Below are positions 1 through 6,244 of a stretch of DNA of 15,716 bases, one piece after another. The stretch lies in contig CAKRFY010000048.1 of the NCBI GenBank assembly GCA_934320895.1, positions 1 through 15,716 of the forward strand. Reading direction: 5' to 3'. The position numbers and the translations under genes were made by a program. This DNA comes from an uncultured Lachnospiraceae bacterium. GTDB lineage: Bacteria > Bacillota > Clostridia > Lachnospirales > Lachnospiraceae. The notes below the pieces were generated by a model that saw nothing but the letters and a program-made list of their open reading frames with translations, was not told the DNA's origin and made no database searches. Numbering within the stretch: the first letter of the stretch is position 1; each line of letters begins with the position of its first letter.

Positions 1-76
1 TAACGCCTGTGGAGCTAGTAGGTTGCGAGGTCGATGAAGCAGGAAGCCCATTGGCTTTAGACAATGGGTAGTTCAC
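1..76 (+). ncRNA. Presumed 3' end of a TnpB guide RNA (omega RNA) and element right end, partial
   Basis: A perfect 7-bp hairpin is formed by CCCATTG (47-53) and CAATGGG (62-68) with an 8-nt loop, followed by TAGTTCAC (69-76). In IS200/IS605 elements the guide-RNA scaffold overlaps the 3' end of tnpB, ends with a hairpin near the right boundary, and the DNA just outside the element becomes the guide. That is family knowledge. The boundary after TTCAC at 76 is inference. The 5' part of the RNA lies outside the window. Confidence 0.4.
3..71 (+). CDS. tnpB: TnpB-like IS200/IS605 nuclease, C-terminal end only (partial at window edge)
   Basis: The frame starting at position 3 is open from the window edge to a TAG at 69-71 and ends in the residues EAGSPLALDNG. 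Tails of the type EAGSP are common at the C-terminus of TnpB/OrfB proteins of IS200/IS605 elements, RNA-guided nucleases related to Cas12. Only 22 codons are visible, so no catalytic residue or zinc finger can be checked. The assignment rests on this tail together with the adjoining hairpin plus TAGTTCAC sequence, which fits the right end of such elements. The rest of the gene would lie before the window. It could be an intact gene or a remnant. Confidence 0.5.
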   Translation, partial: TPVELVGCEVDEAGSPLALDNG

Positions 77-135
77 CCATTAGCAAGTAGTGCATATAGA
101 GATATATTTATTAATTACACATCATTATATATTGT

Positions 136-149
136 TGTAAGCGTAATAG
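136..149 (+). promoter_or_regulatory. Weak cre-like sequence (possible CcpA site)
   Basis: The sequence TGTAAGCGTAATAG fits the first 12 positions of the catabolite-response consensus TGNAARCGNWWWCA but not its final CA. A cre site upstream of a sugar-uptake operon would make sense, but this copy lies about 290 nt before chvE, is imperfect, and AT-rich DNA yields such matches by chance. Confidence 0.15.
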
Positions 150-228
150 CACTGATTAAAAATGCAATAAAGAATAAGAAAAATTAAAGAAAACAAAGGG
201 CCTAATCAGCCAATAGTAGTCTATAGCA

Positions 229-282
229 AAAAAATGATAGCAATTTTTTACAATAATTGGTAAAAAAATGCTATCATTTTTT
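229..282. repeat. 23-bp inverted repeat with one mismatch, likely bidirectional terminator
   Basis: Left arm 229-251 and right arm 260-282 are reverse complements except for one position, with an 8-nt loop. Each arm carries A and T runs, so the transcript on either strand would form a hairpin followed by a U run. This suits a bidirectional terminator insulating the tnpB side from the sugar operon. A small mobile palindrome is the alternative. Confidence 0.55.
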
Positions 283-366
283 ATTTTATGTTTGTGATTT
301 AGTAAAAATGTATAGAAAAATAAAAGATAATGCTAATGGGTTTGTGATATATTATTAACAACAGAT

Positions 367-388
367 AAGAACATTACGAAATGTTTTT
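367..388. promoter_or_regulatory. Short palindrome upstream of chvE, possible operator
   Basis: AACATT (370-375) and AATGTT (380-385) form a perfect 6-bp inverted repeat around ACGA, extendable to 9 bp with one G-U pair (367-375 with 380-388). It lies 50-70 nt before the chvE start. It could be an operator or a small attenuator hairpin, since it runs into a T tract. No second copy was found before the sensing operon. Confidence 0.2.
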
Positions 389-419
389 TCTAAAACTTAA
401 TTTTCATATTTTTATATAG

Positions 420-425
420 AGGAGG
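420..425 (+). promoter_or_regulatory. Ribosome binding site that fixes the chvE start
   Basis: AGGAGG ends directly against an ATG at 426, which is too close to serve it. The in-frame ATG at 435 lies 9 nt downstream and is the usable start. Confidence 0.8.
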
Positions 426-434
426 ATGAATATT

Positions 435-1595
435 ATGAGAAAAAAATTTTTAGCGGGATTACTTGTAACAGCAATGGTAGCATCTATGACAGCTTGTGGA
501 TCTGATCCTACAGCGAATAAAGGTGCAAGTTCGGACAAGGCAAGCAGCGGAGATTCAGGAAAGAAGAAAGTTGGTATCTCAATGCCAACAAAATCTCTTG
601 AAAGATGGAACAGAGATGGTTCATATCTTGAAGAGCAGTTTAAGAAAGAAGGATATGATGTAGAGATTACATATTCTGACAATGATACAGACCAGCAGGT
701 AAATGATATTCAGAATATGATTTCAGATCATGTAGATATCCTTGTAGTAGGTGCTATCGATGGTGATACATTATCAACAGTACTTGCAGATGCAAAAGAT
801 CAGAACATTCCAGTTATTTCTTATGACCGACTTATCATGAATACGGATGCAATTTCATATTATGTATCATTTGATAACTACAAGGTAGGTCAGTTACAGG
901 GTCAGTACATAATTGATACATTAAAACTTGATGGTTCAAAGAAGAAATACAATATGGAGGTTACAGCAGGTGATCCGGCAGATAACAATGCAACATTCTT
1001 CTACAATGGAGCTATGGATACATTGAAGAAGTACATTGACAATGGAACTATCAAGATTGTTTCAAAACAGCAGGATTTTGAATCTGTAGCAACACCTCAG
1101 TGGAGCACAGATGAGGCACTTAACCGTATGCAGAATATTCTTTCATCATATTATGCAGATGGAAAGAATCAGCTTGACATAGCACTTTGCTCAAATGATT
1201 CAACAGCACTTGGTGTTACACAGGCAATTGAATCTGATTATGCAGGAAAGAACACACCTCTTATCACAGGACAGGATGGTGATGTTGCAAACCTTAAGAA
1301 TATTCTTGATGGCAAACAGGCTATGACAGTTTACAAAGCTGTTGCAAACGAAGCCGTAGTTACACTTGAGCTTGTAAAATCAGTACTTAATGGAGAAACT
1401 CCTGATGAATCACTTACAAAGAAATTTGATTGTGAATGCTCATATGATACAGATTCATATGACAATGGAACAGGAAAGATTCCATCATACCTCCTTACAC
1501 CAGAAGTAATCACAAAAGACAACTACAAAGAGAAACTTGTTGATACAGGATATTATAAAGAAGGTTCAGATGGATATCTTCAGGCAATTGAGTAA
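435..1595 (+). CDS. chvE: ChvE-type monosaccharide-binding lipoprotein of a CUT2 ABC transporter
   Basis: This is the extracellular solute receptor of the ABC importer encoded next to it; 386 residues from the ATG at 435. Residues 1-20 form a lipoprotein signal peptide (basic MRKK, then a hydrophobic core) with lipobox MTAC and acylated Cys21. A Ser/Lys/Asp-rich linker (about 22-44) leads to a type I periplasmic-binding fold. Features shared with the ChvE/XylF group are ERWNRDG (56-62, the aromatic and charged residues that clasp the sugar), SYDRLI (129-134), VSFDN (144-148), ADNN further on, and GQDGD near residue 280. The family binds aldoses such as xylose, arabinose, galactose and glucose; the ligand here cannot be read from sequence. 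A hairpin separates the gene from mmsA, a common way of expressing the receptor above the membrane parts. Confidence 0.9.
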   Translation: MRKKFLAGLLVTAMVASMTACGSDPTANKGASSDKASSGDSGKKKVGISMPTKSLERWNRDGSYLEEQFKKEGYDVEITYSDNDTDQQVNDIQNMISDHVDILVVGAIDGDTLSTVLADAKDQNIPVISYDRLIMNTDAISYYVSFDNYKVGQLQGQYIIDTLKLDGSKKKYNMEVTAGDPADNNATFFYNGAMDTLKKYIDNGTIKIVSKQQDFESVATPQWSTDEALNRMQNILSSYYADGKNQLDIALCSNDSTALGVTQAIESDYAGKNTPLITGQDGDVANLKNILDGKQAMTVYKAVANEAVVTLELVKSVLNGETPDESLTKKFDCECSYDTDSYDNGTGKIPSYLLTPEVITKDNYKEKLVDTGYYKEGSDGYLQAIE

Positions 1596-1634
1596 TATTA
1601 TCTTGTAAACAAAATAATGATATAACAAAATTGA

Positions 1635-1660
1635 GGGGCTGCCGGAACCCGGTTGGCCCC
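1635..1660 (+). promoter_or_regulatory. Intercistronic hairpin between chvE and mmsA (attenuator or mRNA-stabilising stem)
   Basis: GGGGC (1635-1639) pairs with GCCCC (1656-1660), two G-U wobbles continue the helix, and CCGG (1642-1645) pairs with CCGG (1649-1652) around a 3-nt loop, leaving one bulged base. Only three T residues follow, so it is a weak terminator at best. Such stems commonly protect the upstream binding-protein message and lower downstream expression. Confidence 0.6.
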
Positions 1661-1673
1661 TTTAAAAAGAAAA

Positions 1674-1679
1674 GGAGGG
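1674..1679 (+). promoter_or_regulatory. Ribosome binding site for the TTG start of mmsA
   Basis: GGAGGG lies 7 nt before the TTG at 1687. No ATG lies close enough to use this site, so TTG is the probable start. Confidence 0.7.
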
Positions 1680-1686
1680 TTTTGAT

Positions 1687-3222
1687 TTGGCTGATTATAT
1701 TCTCGAAATGAAAAATATTGTGAAGGAATTTCCCGGTGTAAAGGCATTAAATAATGTCAATCTGGCAGTTAAACGCGGCGAGATTCATGCACTTTGTGGA
1801 GAAAACGGAGCTGGCAAATCTACCCTGATGAAAGTTTTAAGTGGTATTCATCCATATGGAAGCTATGAAGGAGATATCATATATAACGGGGAAGTTTGTA
1901 AATTTAATACTCTTCACGACAGTGAGGAAAAAGGTATTGTAATTATTCATCAGGAACTTGCACTTATCCCAATGTTGAGTATAGGTGAAAACATGTTCCT
2001 TGGAAATGAAAAAAAGGGTAAATTTGGAATAAACTGGGACGAGACATATTCTGAGGCTGAAAGGCATATGGCTCAGGTCGGTCTTAAAGAATCTGCTCAG
2101 ACTCTCATTAAAGATATTGGAACAGGTAAACAGCAGCTTGTTGAGATTGCAAAAGCATTATCAAAAGATGTAAAACTTCTTATTCTTGATGAGCCTACAT
2201 CATCATTAAATGAAGAAGATACACAAATGTTGCTTGATCTGCTGCTTGAATTTAAGAAAAAAGGGCTTACTTCGATTATTATCTCACACAAATTAAATGA
2301 AATTGCTTATGTGGCTGACAGGATTACGGTTATCAGAGATGGTTCAACGATTGAGACAATGGATAACCCAGATCATAATATTGATGAGGGTCGAATAATT
2401 AAAGGAATGGTTGGTCGTGAGATGACAGATCGTTTCCCTGAAAGAGAGCATAATATTTCAAAAGAGATTGGAATGGAAGTAAAAGATTGGACTGTACATC
2501 ATCCGACATTTGAAGGAAAAATTGTTGATAAGAATGTATCTTTCAATGTGCATAAGGGTGAGATAGTTGGTTTTGCAGGACTTCAGGGAGCAGGCAGAAC
2601 GGAACTTGCCAGAAGTATATTTGGAAAGAGTTATGGAAAGAACATAACAGGACAGTTATTTATAGGTGGTAAGGAAGTTCACTTGAAAAATGAGAAAGCT
2701 GCTATTGCAGCGGGGCTTGCGTATGTTACTGAGGATAGAAAAGAGAACGGGCTTGTGCTTAGTCAGACGATCAGAGAAAATACGACTATGGCGAAACTCG
2801 AAAAGATTTGCAAACATGGAATTGTAGATATGGATGAGGAACGTAGGGTAGCTGAGGATTACAGACAGAAAATGCGTACAAAATGCCCAAGTGTTGAGCA
2901 GGCTGTAGGTAACCTTTCAGGTGGAAATCAGCAGAAAGTACTCTTATCTAAATGGATGTTTGCTGATCCTGAAGTGCTTATTCTTGATGAGCCGACAAGA
3001 GGTATCGATGTCGGAGCAAAATATGAGATATACGGAATTATGAATAAGCTTGTTGAGATGGGAAAGAGCGTGATAATGATTTCATCAGAAATGCCGGAAC
3101 TTTTAGGAATGTGTGACAGAATCTATGTAATGAATGAAGGAAAAATAGTAGGTGAACTTGAAGCATCGGAAGCTACTCAGGAACTTATTATGTCAAACAT
3201 CTTGAAAGATGATCAAAAATAA
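1687..3222 (+). CDS. mmsA: Multiple-monosaccharide ABC transporter ATP-binding protein, MmsA/GguA type
   Basis: A 511-residue protein with two fused nucleotide-binding domains, the normal size for CUT2 sugar ATPases; it powers import through MmsB on the cytoplasmic face. Domain 1 has Walker [10 protein letters not shown] (38-46), Q-loop at Gln89, an atypical signature GTGKQQ (145-150), Walker B LLILDEP (164-170) and switch His201. Domain 2 has a degenerate Walker [10 protein letters not shown] (298-306), a canonical signature LSGGNQQ (410-416) and LILDEP (431-436). This division, one good P-loop and one good signature, is typical of the family and is not damage. The phrase GSYEG near residue 58 and the neighbouring ChvE-type receptor favour the MmsA/GguA subgroup over RbsA or XylG. 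Translation probably starts at TTG. Confidence 0.9.
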   Translation: MADYILEMKNIVKEFPGVKALNNVNLAVKRGEIHALCGENGAGKSTLMKVLSGIHPYGSYEGDIIYNGEVCKFNTLHDSEEKGIVIIHQELALIPMLSIGENMFLGNEKKGKFGINWDETYSEAERHMAQVGLKESAQTLIKDIGTGKQQLVEIAKALSKDVKLLILDEPTSSLNEEDTQMLLDLLLEFKKKGLTSIIISHKLNEIAYVADRITVIRDGSTIETMDNPDHNIDEGRIIKGMVGREMTDRFPEREHNISKEIGMEVKDWTVHHPTFEGKIVDKNVSFNVHKGEIVGFAGLQGAGRTELARSIFGKSYGKNITGQLFIGGKEVHLKNEKAAIAAGLAYVTEDRKENGLVLSQTIRENTTMAKLEKICKHGIVDMDEERRVAEDYRQKMRTKCPSVEQAVGNLSGGNQQKVLLSKWMFADPEVLILDEPTRGIDVGAKYEIYGIMNKLVEMGKSVIMISSEMPELLGMCDRIYVMNEGKIVGELEASEATQELIMSNILKDDQK

Positions 3223-3250
3223 TCTGGCATGGAGGCTTGCACCCATGGAA

Positions 3251-3255
3251 AGGAG
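3251..3255 (+). promoter_or_regulatory. Ribosome binding site that fixes the mmsB start
   Basis: AGGAG lies 6 nt before the ATG at 3262. The longer in-frame reading from 3229 has no comparable site and would add 11 residues not expected before the first membrane helix. Confidence 0.8.
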
Positions 3256-3261
3256 AAAAAG

Positions 3262-4428
3262 ATGAACGCTAAAGTAAAAGATTTTCTTGTGAAATATACG
3301 ATGGTACTTGTATTATTAATCGTATTCGTATTATTTAATCAGATGACGGGCGGAAAAATGGTATATGCCCAGAACTTATCAAATCTGCTTTTGCAGAACG
3401 CATATGTTGTTATACTTGCCTGTGGTATGTTGCTTTGTATATTGACAGGTGGTAACATTGACTTATCTGTTGGCTCAGTTGTATGTCTTGTTGGTGCAAT
3501 TGCAGCAAAACTTTTATCAACAACATCTATTCCTGCAATAGGAGTAATACTTCTTGGTCTTGTAGTTGCAGCAATTATAGGTGTATGGCAGGGTTACTGG
3601 ATAGGTTATTCAAGAATCCCACCATTTATCACAACACTTGCTGGTATGTTTGTGTTTAGAGGACTTGGTCGTGTAGTTCTTGACAGTAAGACAATATCTA
3701 TTCAGAACAAATCATTCCTCAATGTATTTACATCATATATAAATGTGCCAGGACTTGATGATGGTCAGAAATATTCAGCAATTATTGTTGGTGTTGTTGT
3801 AGTTATCGGATATATCGCAGCTACAGTTCTTGGAAGACAGAAAAAACAGAAAAAAGGCTATCATGTTGAGAGTGCTTCAAGTACATATATAAAGATGGCC
3901 GTAATAAGTGTATGTGTATTGCTTTACTGCTATAAATTATCACAGTATAAAGGTATTCCTGTAATGCTTCTCTGGCTCCTCGCAGTAGTATTATTATATG
4001 CATTCATTACAAGTAAGACAGCACTTGGTCGTCATTTCTATGCAATTGGTGGAAATGAGAAAGCTACTAAACTTTCAGGTATTGATACAAATAGGGTATT
4101 CTTTATAGCATATGTTCAGGTTGCAATACTTGCAGGTCTTTGTGGTTTGCTTTGTGCAGCAAGAGTAGGCTCTGTAAATGGTGATTCAGGTAACTCATAT
4201 GAGATGGATGCAATCGGTGCATGCTTCATTGGTGGTGCATCTGCATATGGTGGATCAGGAACAGTAGGCGGAGCTGTTATTGGTGCTATACTTCTTGGTG
4301 TTATCAACCAGGGTATGTCTATCATAGGACTTAACTCAAACTGGCAGTATGTAGTAAAAGGTGCAGTTCTTCTTATAGCTGTTATCTTTGATATCAAGTT
4401 TAATAATAAAAATATGACAAAAGCTTGA
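3262..4428 (+). CDS. mmsB: Multiple-monosaccharide ABC transporter permease, MmsB/GguB type
   Basis: A 388-residue integral membrane protein forming the sugar channel with MmsA. It has the alternating hydrophobic helices of the BPD_transp_2 (CUT2) family, including the well-conserved stretch LTGGNIDLSVGSVV in the N-terminal third, IPPFITTLAGMFVFRGL, and near the C-terminus AIGGNEKATKLSGI followed by IGGASAYGGSGTVGGAVIG. A lysine-rich loop (GRQKKQKKG) interrupts the middle of the protein, an insertion shared by the roughly 390-residue XylH/MmsB permeases and absent from the shorter RbsC type. The start at 3262 is set by AGGAG. It follows mmsA after 39 nt and belongs to the same operon. No terminator is seen after it, so the small gene at 4553 is probably cotranscribed. 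Confidence 0.9.
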   Translation: MNAKVKDFLVKYTMVLVLLIVFVLFNQMTGGKMVYAQNLSNLLLQNAYVVILACGMLLCILTGGNIDLSVGSVVCLVGAIAAKLLSTTSIPAIGVILLGLVVAAIIGVWQGYWIGYSRIPPFITTLAGMFVFRGLGRVVLDSKTISIQNKSFLNVFTSYINVPGLDDGQKYSAIIVGVVVVIGYIAATVLGRQKKQKKGYHVESASSTYIKMAVISVCVLLYCYKLSQYKGIPVMLLWLLAVVLLYAFITSKTALGRHFYAIGGNEKATKLSGIDTNRVFFIAYVQVAILAGLCGLLCAARVGSVNGDSGNSYEMDAIGACFIGGASAYGGSGTVGGAVIGAILLGVINQGMSIIGLNSNWQYVVKGAVLLIAVIFDIKFNNKNMTKA

Positions 4429-4552
4429 TAAGTAATGTTAAAAGGTAGTTATTAAATAAGATAGATTATCATTATCATAACATAAAGATCTGGTGTATTT
4501 GTTCAAGTTAGCACAGATATATCAAAATCAGCAGAATAGGAGTGAAGAGGAT

Positions 4553-4816
4553 ATGACAGGCAATAATATAAACACTAAATCAATTATATATTATCTGGTT
4601 GCAGCATATATCGGATATATGGCATTTGGAATTTTAAATAACAGGATTCATGGAGATGACACAATGTCATGGCCGGTTGCTATCATCTTCACAGTTATTC
4701 TTGCATCAGGGGCAATCGGTGTTATTGTATATGCGACAAAGCTGATGAAAAAGACAAAATCTCAGACAGAGGAAAATATAGAATGCACGGAAAAAACAGA
4801 TAGTGATGAGGAGTAG
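4553..4816 (+). CDS. Small two-helix membrane protein of unknown function
   Basis: I do not recognise this 87-residue protein. Two hydrophobic segments are visible, about residues 10-28 and 41-61, joined by a short polar loop (NNRIHGDDTM). A Lys-rich stretch (KLMKKTK) follows and then a strongly acidic tail ending DSDEE. The positive-inside rule puts both ends in the cytoplasm. The ATG at 4553 is preceded by AGGAG (4538-4542, 10 nt away) and GAGG; an earlier in-frame GTG at 4493 has no ribosome binding site. It sits between mmsB and the operon terminator, so it is probably the last gene of the uptake operon and may be an accessory to the transporter; that is inference from position only. Confidence 0.7.
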   Translation: MTGNNINTKSIIYYLVAAYIGYMAFGILNNRIHGDDTMSWPVAIIFTVILASGAIGVIVYATKLMKKTKSQTEENIECTEKTDSDEE

Positions 4817-4824
4817 TAAAATAT

Positions 4825-4853
4825 ATTTTGCATATATAATAATTATGCAAAAT
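4825..4853. repeat. 10-bp palindrome just after the small membrane-protein gene
   Basis: ATTTTGCATA (4825-4834) and TATGCAAAAT (4844-4853) are perfect reverse complements with a 9-nt AT-only loop. It precedes the main terminator by about 30 nt. It could be a 3'-end stabilising hairpin; no function is evident. Confidence 0.4.
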
Positions 4854-4882
4854 ACCTTTTGACCCAAACATCAAATTATGAT

Positions 4883-4924
4883 AAACAAGGAGACTTTCAA
4901 ATCCGAAAGTCTCCTTGTTTTTTT
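4883..4924 (+). terminator. Strong intrinsic terminator of the sugar-uptake operon
   Basis: A perfect 16-bp stem (4883-4898 with 4905-4920) with a 6-nt loop AAATCC runs into seven T residues (4918-4924). This cleanly ends the chvE-mmsA-mmsB transcript and makes the sensing operon a separate unit. Confidence 0.92.
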
Positions 4925-4986
4925 AAGTGAATTATAGTAACATCAGTATTTAGAAAGTAATTATTTTTTAACACTATCAAGAAAAT

Positions 4987-5130
4987 CCTTCACTTATTGC
5001 TCTACGCAATAGAAGTGGGGGTGGGGGCTTGCTTGTATCAGGAGTGGGGATTGGCCCTTCAGATATGCTGCGATAGCAGCTAATAGTGTTATGAGCAAGT
5101 AGCAGAGCGGATTGCGAATATCCGCCTGAT
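4987..5130 (+). ncRNA. Candidate structured RNA or structured leader upstream of the sensing operon
   Basis: This island has much more G than its surroundings (GGGGGTGGGGG near 5017-5027) and no coding signal. Visible helices: P1, CACTTATTGC (4991-5000) with GCAAT and AAGTG (5006-5017) around a 2-nt bulge, extendable by CCTT/GGGG; P2, CTTGCT (5028-5033) with AGCAAG (5094-5099), extendable with wobbles to about 11 bp; P3, GCTGC (5067-5071) with GCAGC (5076-5080) and a GATA loop; P4, GCGGAT (5107-5112) with ATCCGC (5120-5125). ATCAG (5037-5041) can pair with CTGAT (5126-5130), crossing P2 as a pseudoknot. It could be a cis-acting leader, a small RNA, or a solitary guide-RNA relic of an IS200/IS605 element. 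The gap 4925-5170 holds nothing else clear. Confidence 0.45.
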
Positions 5131-5158
5131 CAAAATAGTATTAGTATAGAGAAAAATT

Positions 5159-5162
5159 GAGG
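5159..5162 (+). promoter_or_regulatory. Ribosome binding site for the TTG start at 5171
   Basis: GAGG lies 8 nt before TTG at 5171. No ATG nearby offers a better start that keeps the basic N-terminus before the membrane anchor. Confidence 0.6.
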
Positions 5163-5170
5163 AATTAAAA

Positions 5171-6235
5171 TTGAAAAGCGTTGGAGAGAATAGGAAAAAC
5201 AGAAATTACTTAAAACAGAAGATTAGCTTGTCTATGGTTTTGTCGGTTATAATAATTTTGGTTTTTATACTTGGTTTTGGGTATATATGGACTGTACAAA
5301 AGCGTGTTGCAAAAAAATCGTACAAAAGTAATGCAAATGAATACAGCAAGCATTTTGTTATGATAGCTCAGGATTTCTCAGGGCAGTTTTGGAACAATGT
5401 GTGTGAAAAAGCAAAGGAGTATGCAGGAAAAAAAGGAATTTTTGTAGAAAAAATAGGTGAAAATCTTCCTGATGATTACACAATTTCTGATTATATGAGG
5501 ATATGTATGGCATCTAAGGTTGATGGTATAATTATTGAACCGGATGGGAGTAAGGAGGTAGAAAGATTGATAAATAAGGCTGCTAAGTTTGGTATACCTG
5601 TTGTAACAGTGATAAATGATGCGCCTGATACAAAAAGGGTTTCGTTTGTAGGGATAAATACATATCAGATGGGGCAGGTATATGCTAAGGAAATAAGTGG
5701 TCTTATGGATAAAAGAACAAGAAGAGTATATATATTGACGGAAAAAAATACTGCGGGAAATGATATTATTTTTGGTCAGATAAAAAGTGCATTGCTGCGG
5801 GGAATAGGGTCAAAAATAAATATAAGTGTACAGCCGTATTATCTTGAAAATAAAACTGCTTTTGATGTTGAAGAAGGAATAAGAAATCTGTTTTTGAATA
5901 GGTCAAAATTACCTGATATAGTTGTTAGTTTGAATGAAACAGCATCAGAATGTGTATGTCAGGCAGCTATTGATTACAATAAAGTTGGAAGTGTGAAAAT
6001 CGTGAATTATTATTCCTCTACTTCCACGTTAAAAGCAATAAAAAAGGGGATAGTATCAAAATCAATAGAACTTGATGAAAAACAGCTTGGTGAAAACAGT
6101 GTGCAGGCACTTAGCGATTATATCGATTCAGGTCATGTGAGTGATTATATAAGTGTTGATATGAATGTTATATCAAAAAAGAATGTTGCTGATTATGATA
6201 GAAAAGAGAATAATGAGAATATACAAAAAAATTAG
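5171..6235 (+). CDS. Membrane-anchored sugar-binding protein, probable sensor partner of the adjacent kinase
   Basis: A 354-residue protein. A basic N-terminus (1-17) precedes one hydrophobic helix (about 18-41) with no lipobox cysteine, so the protein is probably held by an uncleaved anchor with its binding domain outside. Residues about 61-340 form a Peripla_BP_4 type I binding fold: DFSGQFWNNV (68-77), then SKVDGIIIEPDGS, FGIPVVTVINDAPDTKRVSFVGINTYQMGQV (a hinge region typical of the RbsB-like class, residues 140-170) and VVSLNETAS. It is the first gene of the sensing operon and its stop overlaps the kinase ribosome binding site. The known precedent is XylFII of Clostridium beijerinckii, which binds xylose and controls LytS. 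The ligand here is not readable. It starts with TTG. Confidence 0.78.
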   Translation: MKSVGENRKNRNYLKQKISLSMVLSVIIILVFILGFGYIWTVQKRVAKKSYKSNANEYSKHFVMIAQDFSGQFWNNVCEKAKEYAGKKGIFVEKIGENLPDDYTISDYMRICMASKVDGIIIEPDGSKEVERLINKAAKFGIPVVTVINDAPDTKRVSFVGINTYQMGQVYAKEISGLMDKRTRRVYILTEKNTAGNDIIFGQIKSALLRGIGSKINISVQPYYLENKTAFDVEEGIRNLFLNRSKLPDIVVSLNETASECVCQAAIDYNKVGSVKIVNYYSSTSTLKAIKKGIVSKSIELDEKQLGENSVQALSDYIDSGHVSDYISVDMNVISKKNVADYDRKENNENIQKN

Positions 6236-6244
6236 GAGACAGAT

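Larger units (their letters stand above)
77..434. other. Non-coding AT-rich stretch between the element end and the sugar operon
   Basis: No open frame with a ribosome binding site is visible. The stretch holds a long inverted repeat (229-282), a weak cre-like sequence (136-149), a short palindrome (367-388) and the chvE ribosome binding site (420-425). I could not find a convincing -35/-10 pair. TTGTGA (342-347) and ATAAGA (365-370) are spaced by 17 nt, but the second is a poor -10 match. The operon promoter must nonetheless lie somewhere here. Confidence 0.6.

Noticed and set aside
426..434. Upstream ATG at 426 as the chvE start
   Set aside because: The ribosome binding site abuts it with no spacing. 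The ATG at 435 gives correct spacing and a normal lipoprotein signal.
4493..4552. GTG at 4493 as the start of the small membrane protein
   Set aside because: No ribosome binding site precedes it and the added 20 residues (KLAQIYQNQQNR type) are polar and unlike a leader.
82..5102. AGCAAGTAG present at both 82-90 and 5094-5102, suggesting shared element ends
   Set aside because: The match is only 9 nt, flanking bases differ at once, and the second copy is explained by pairing in the RNA-like island.
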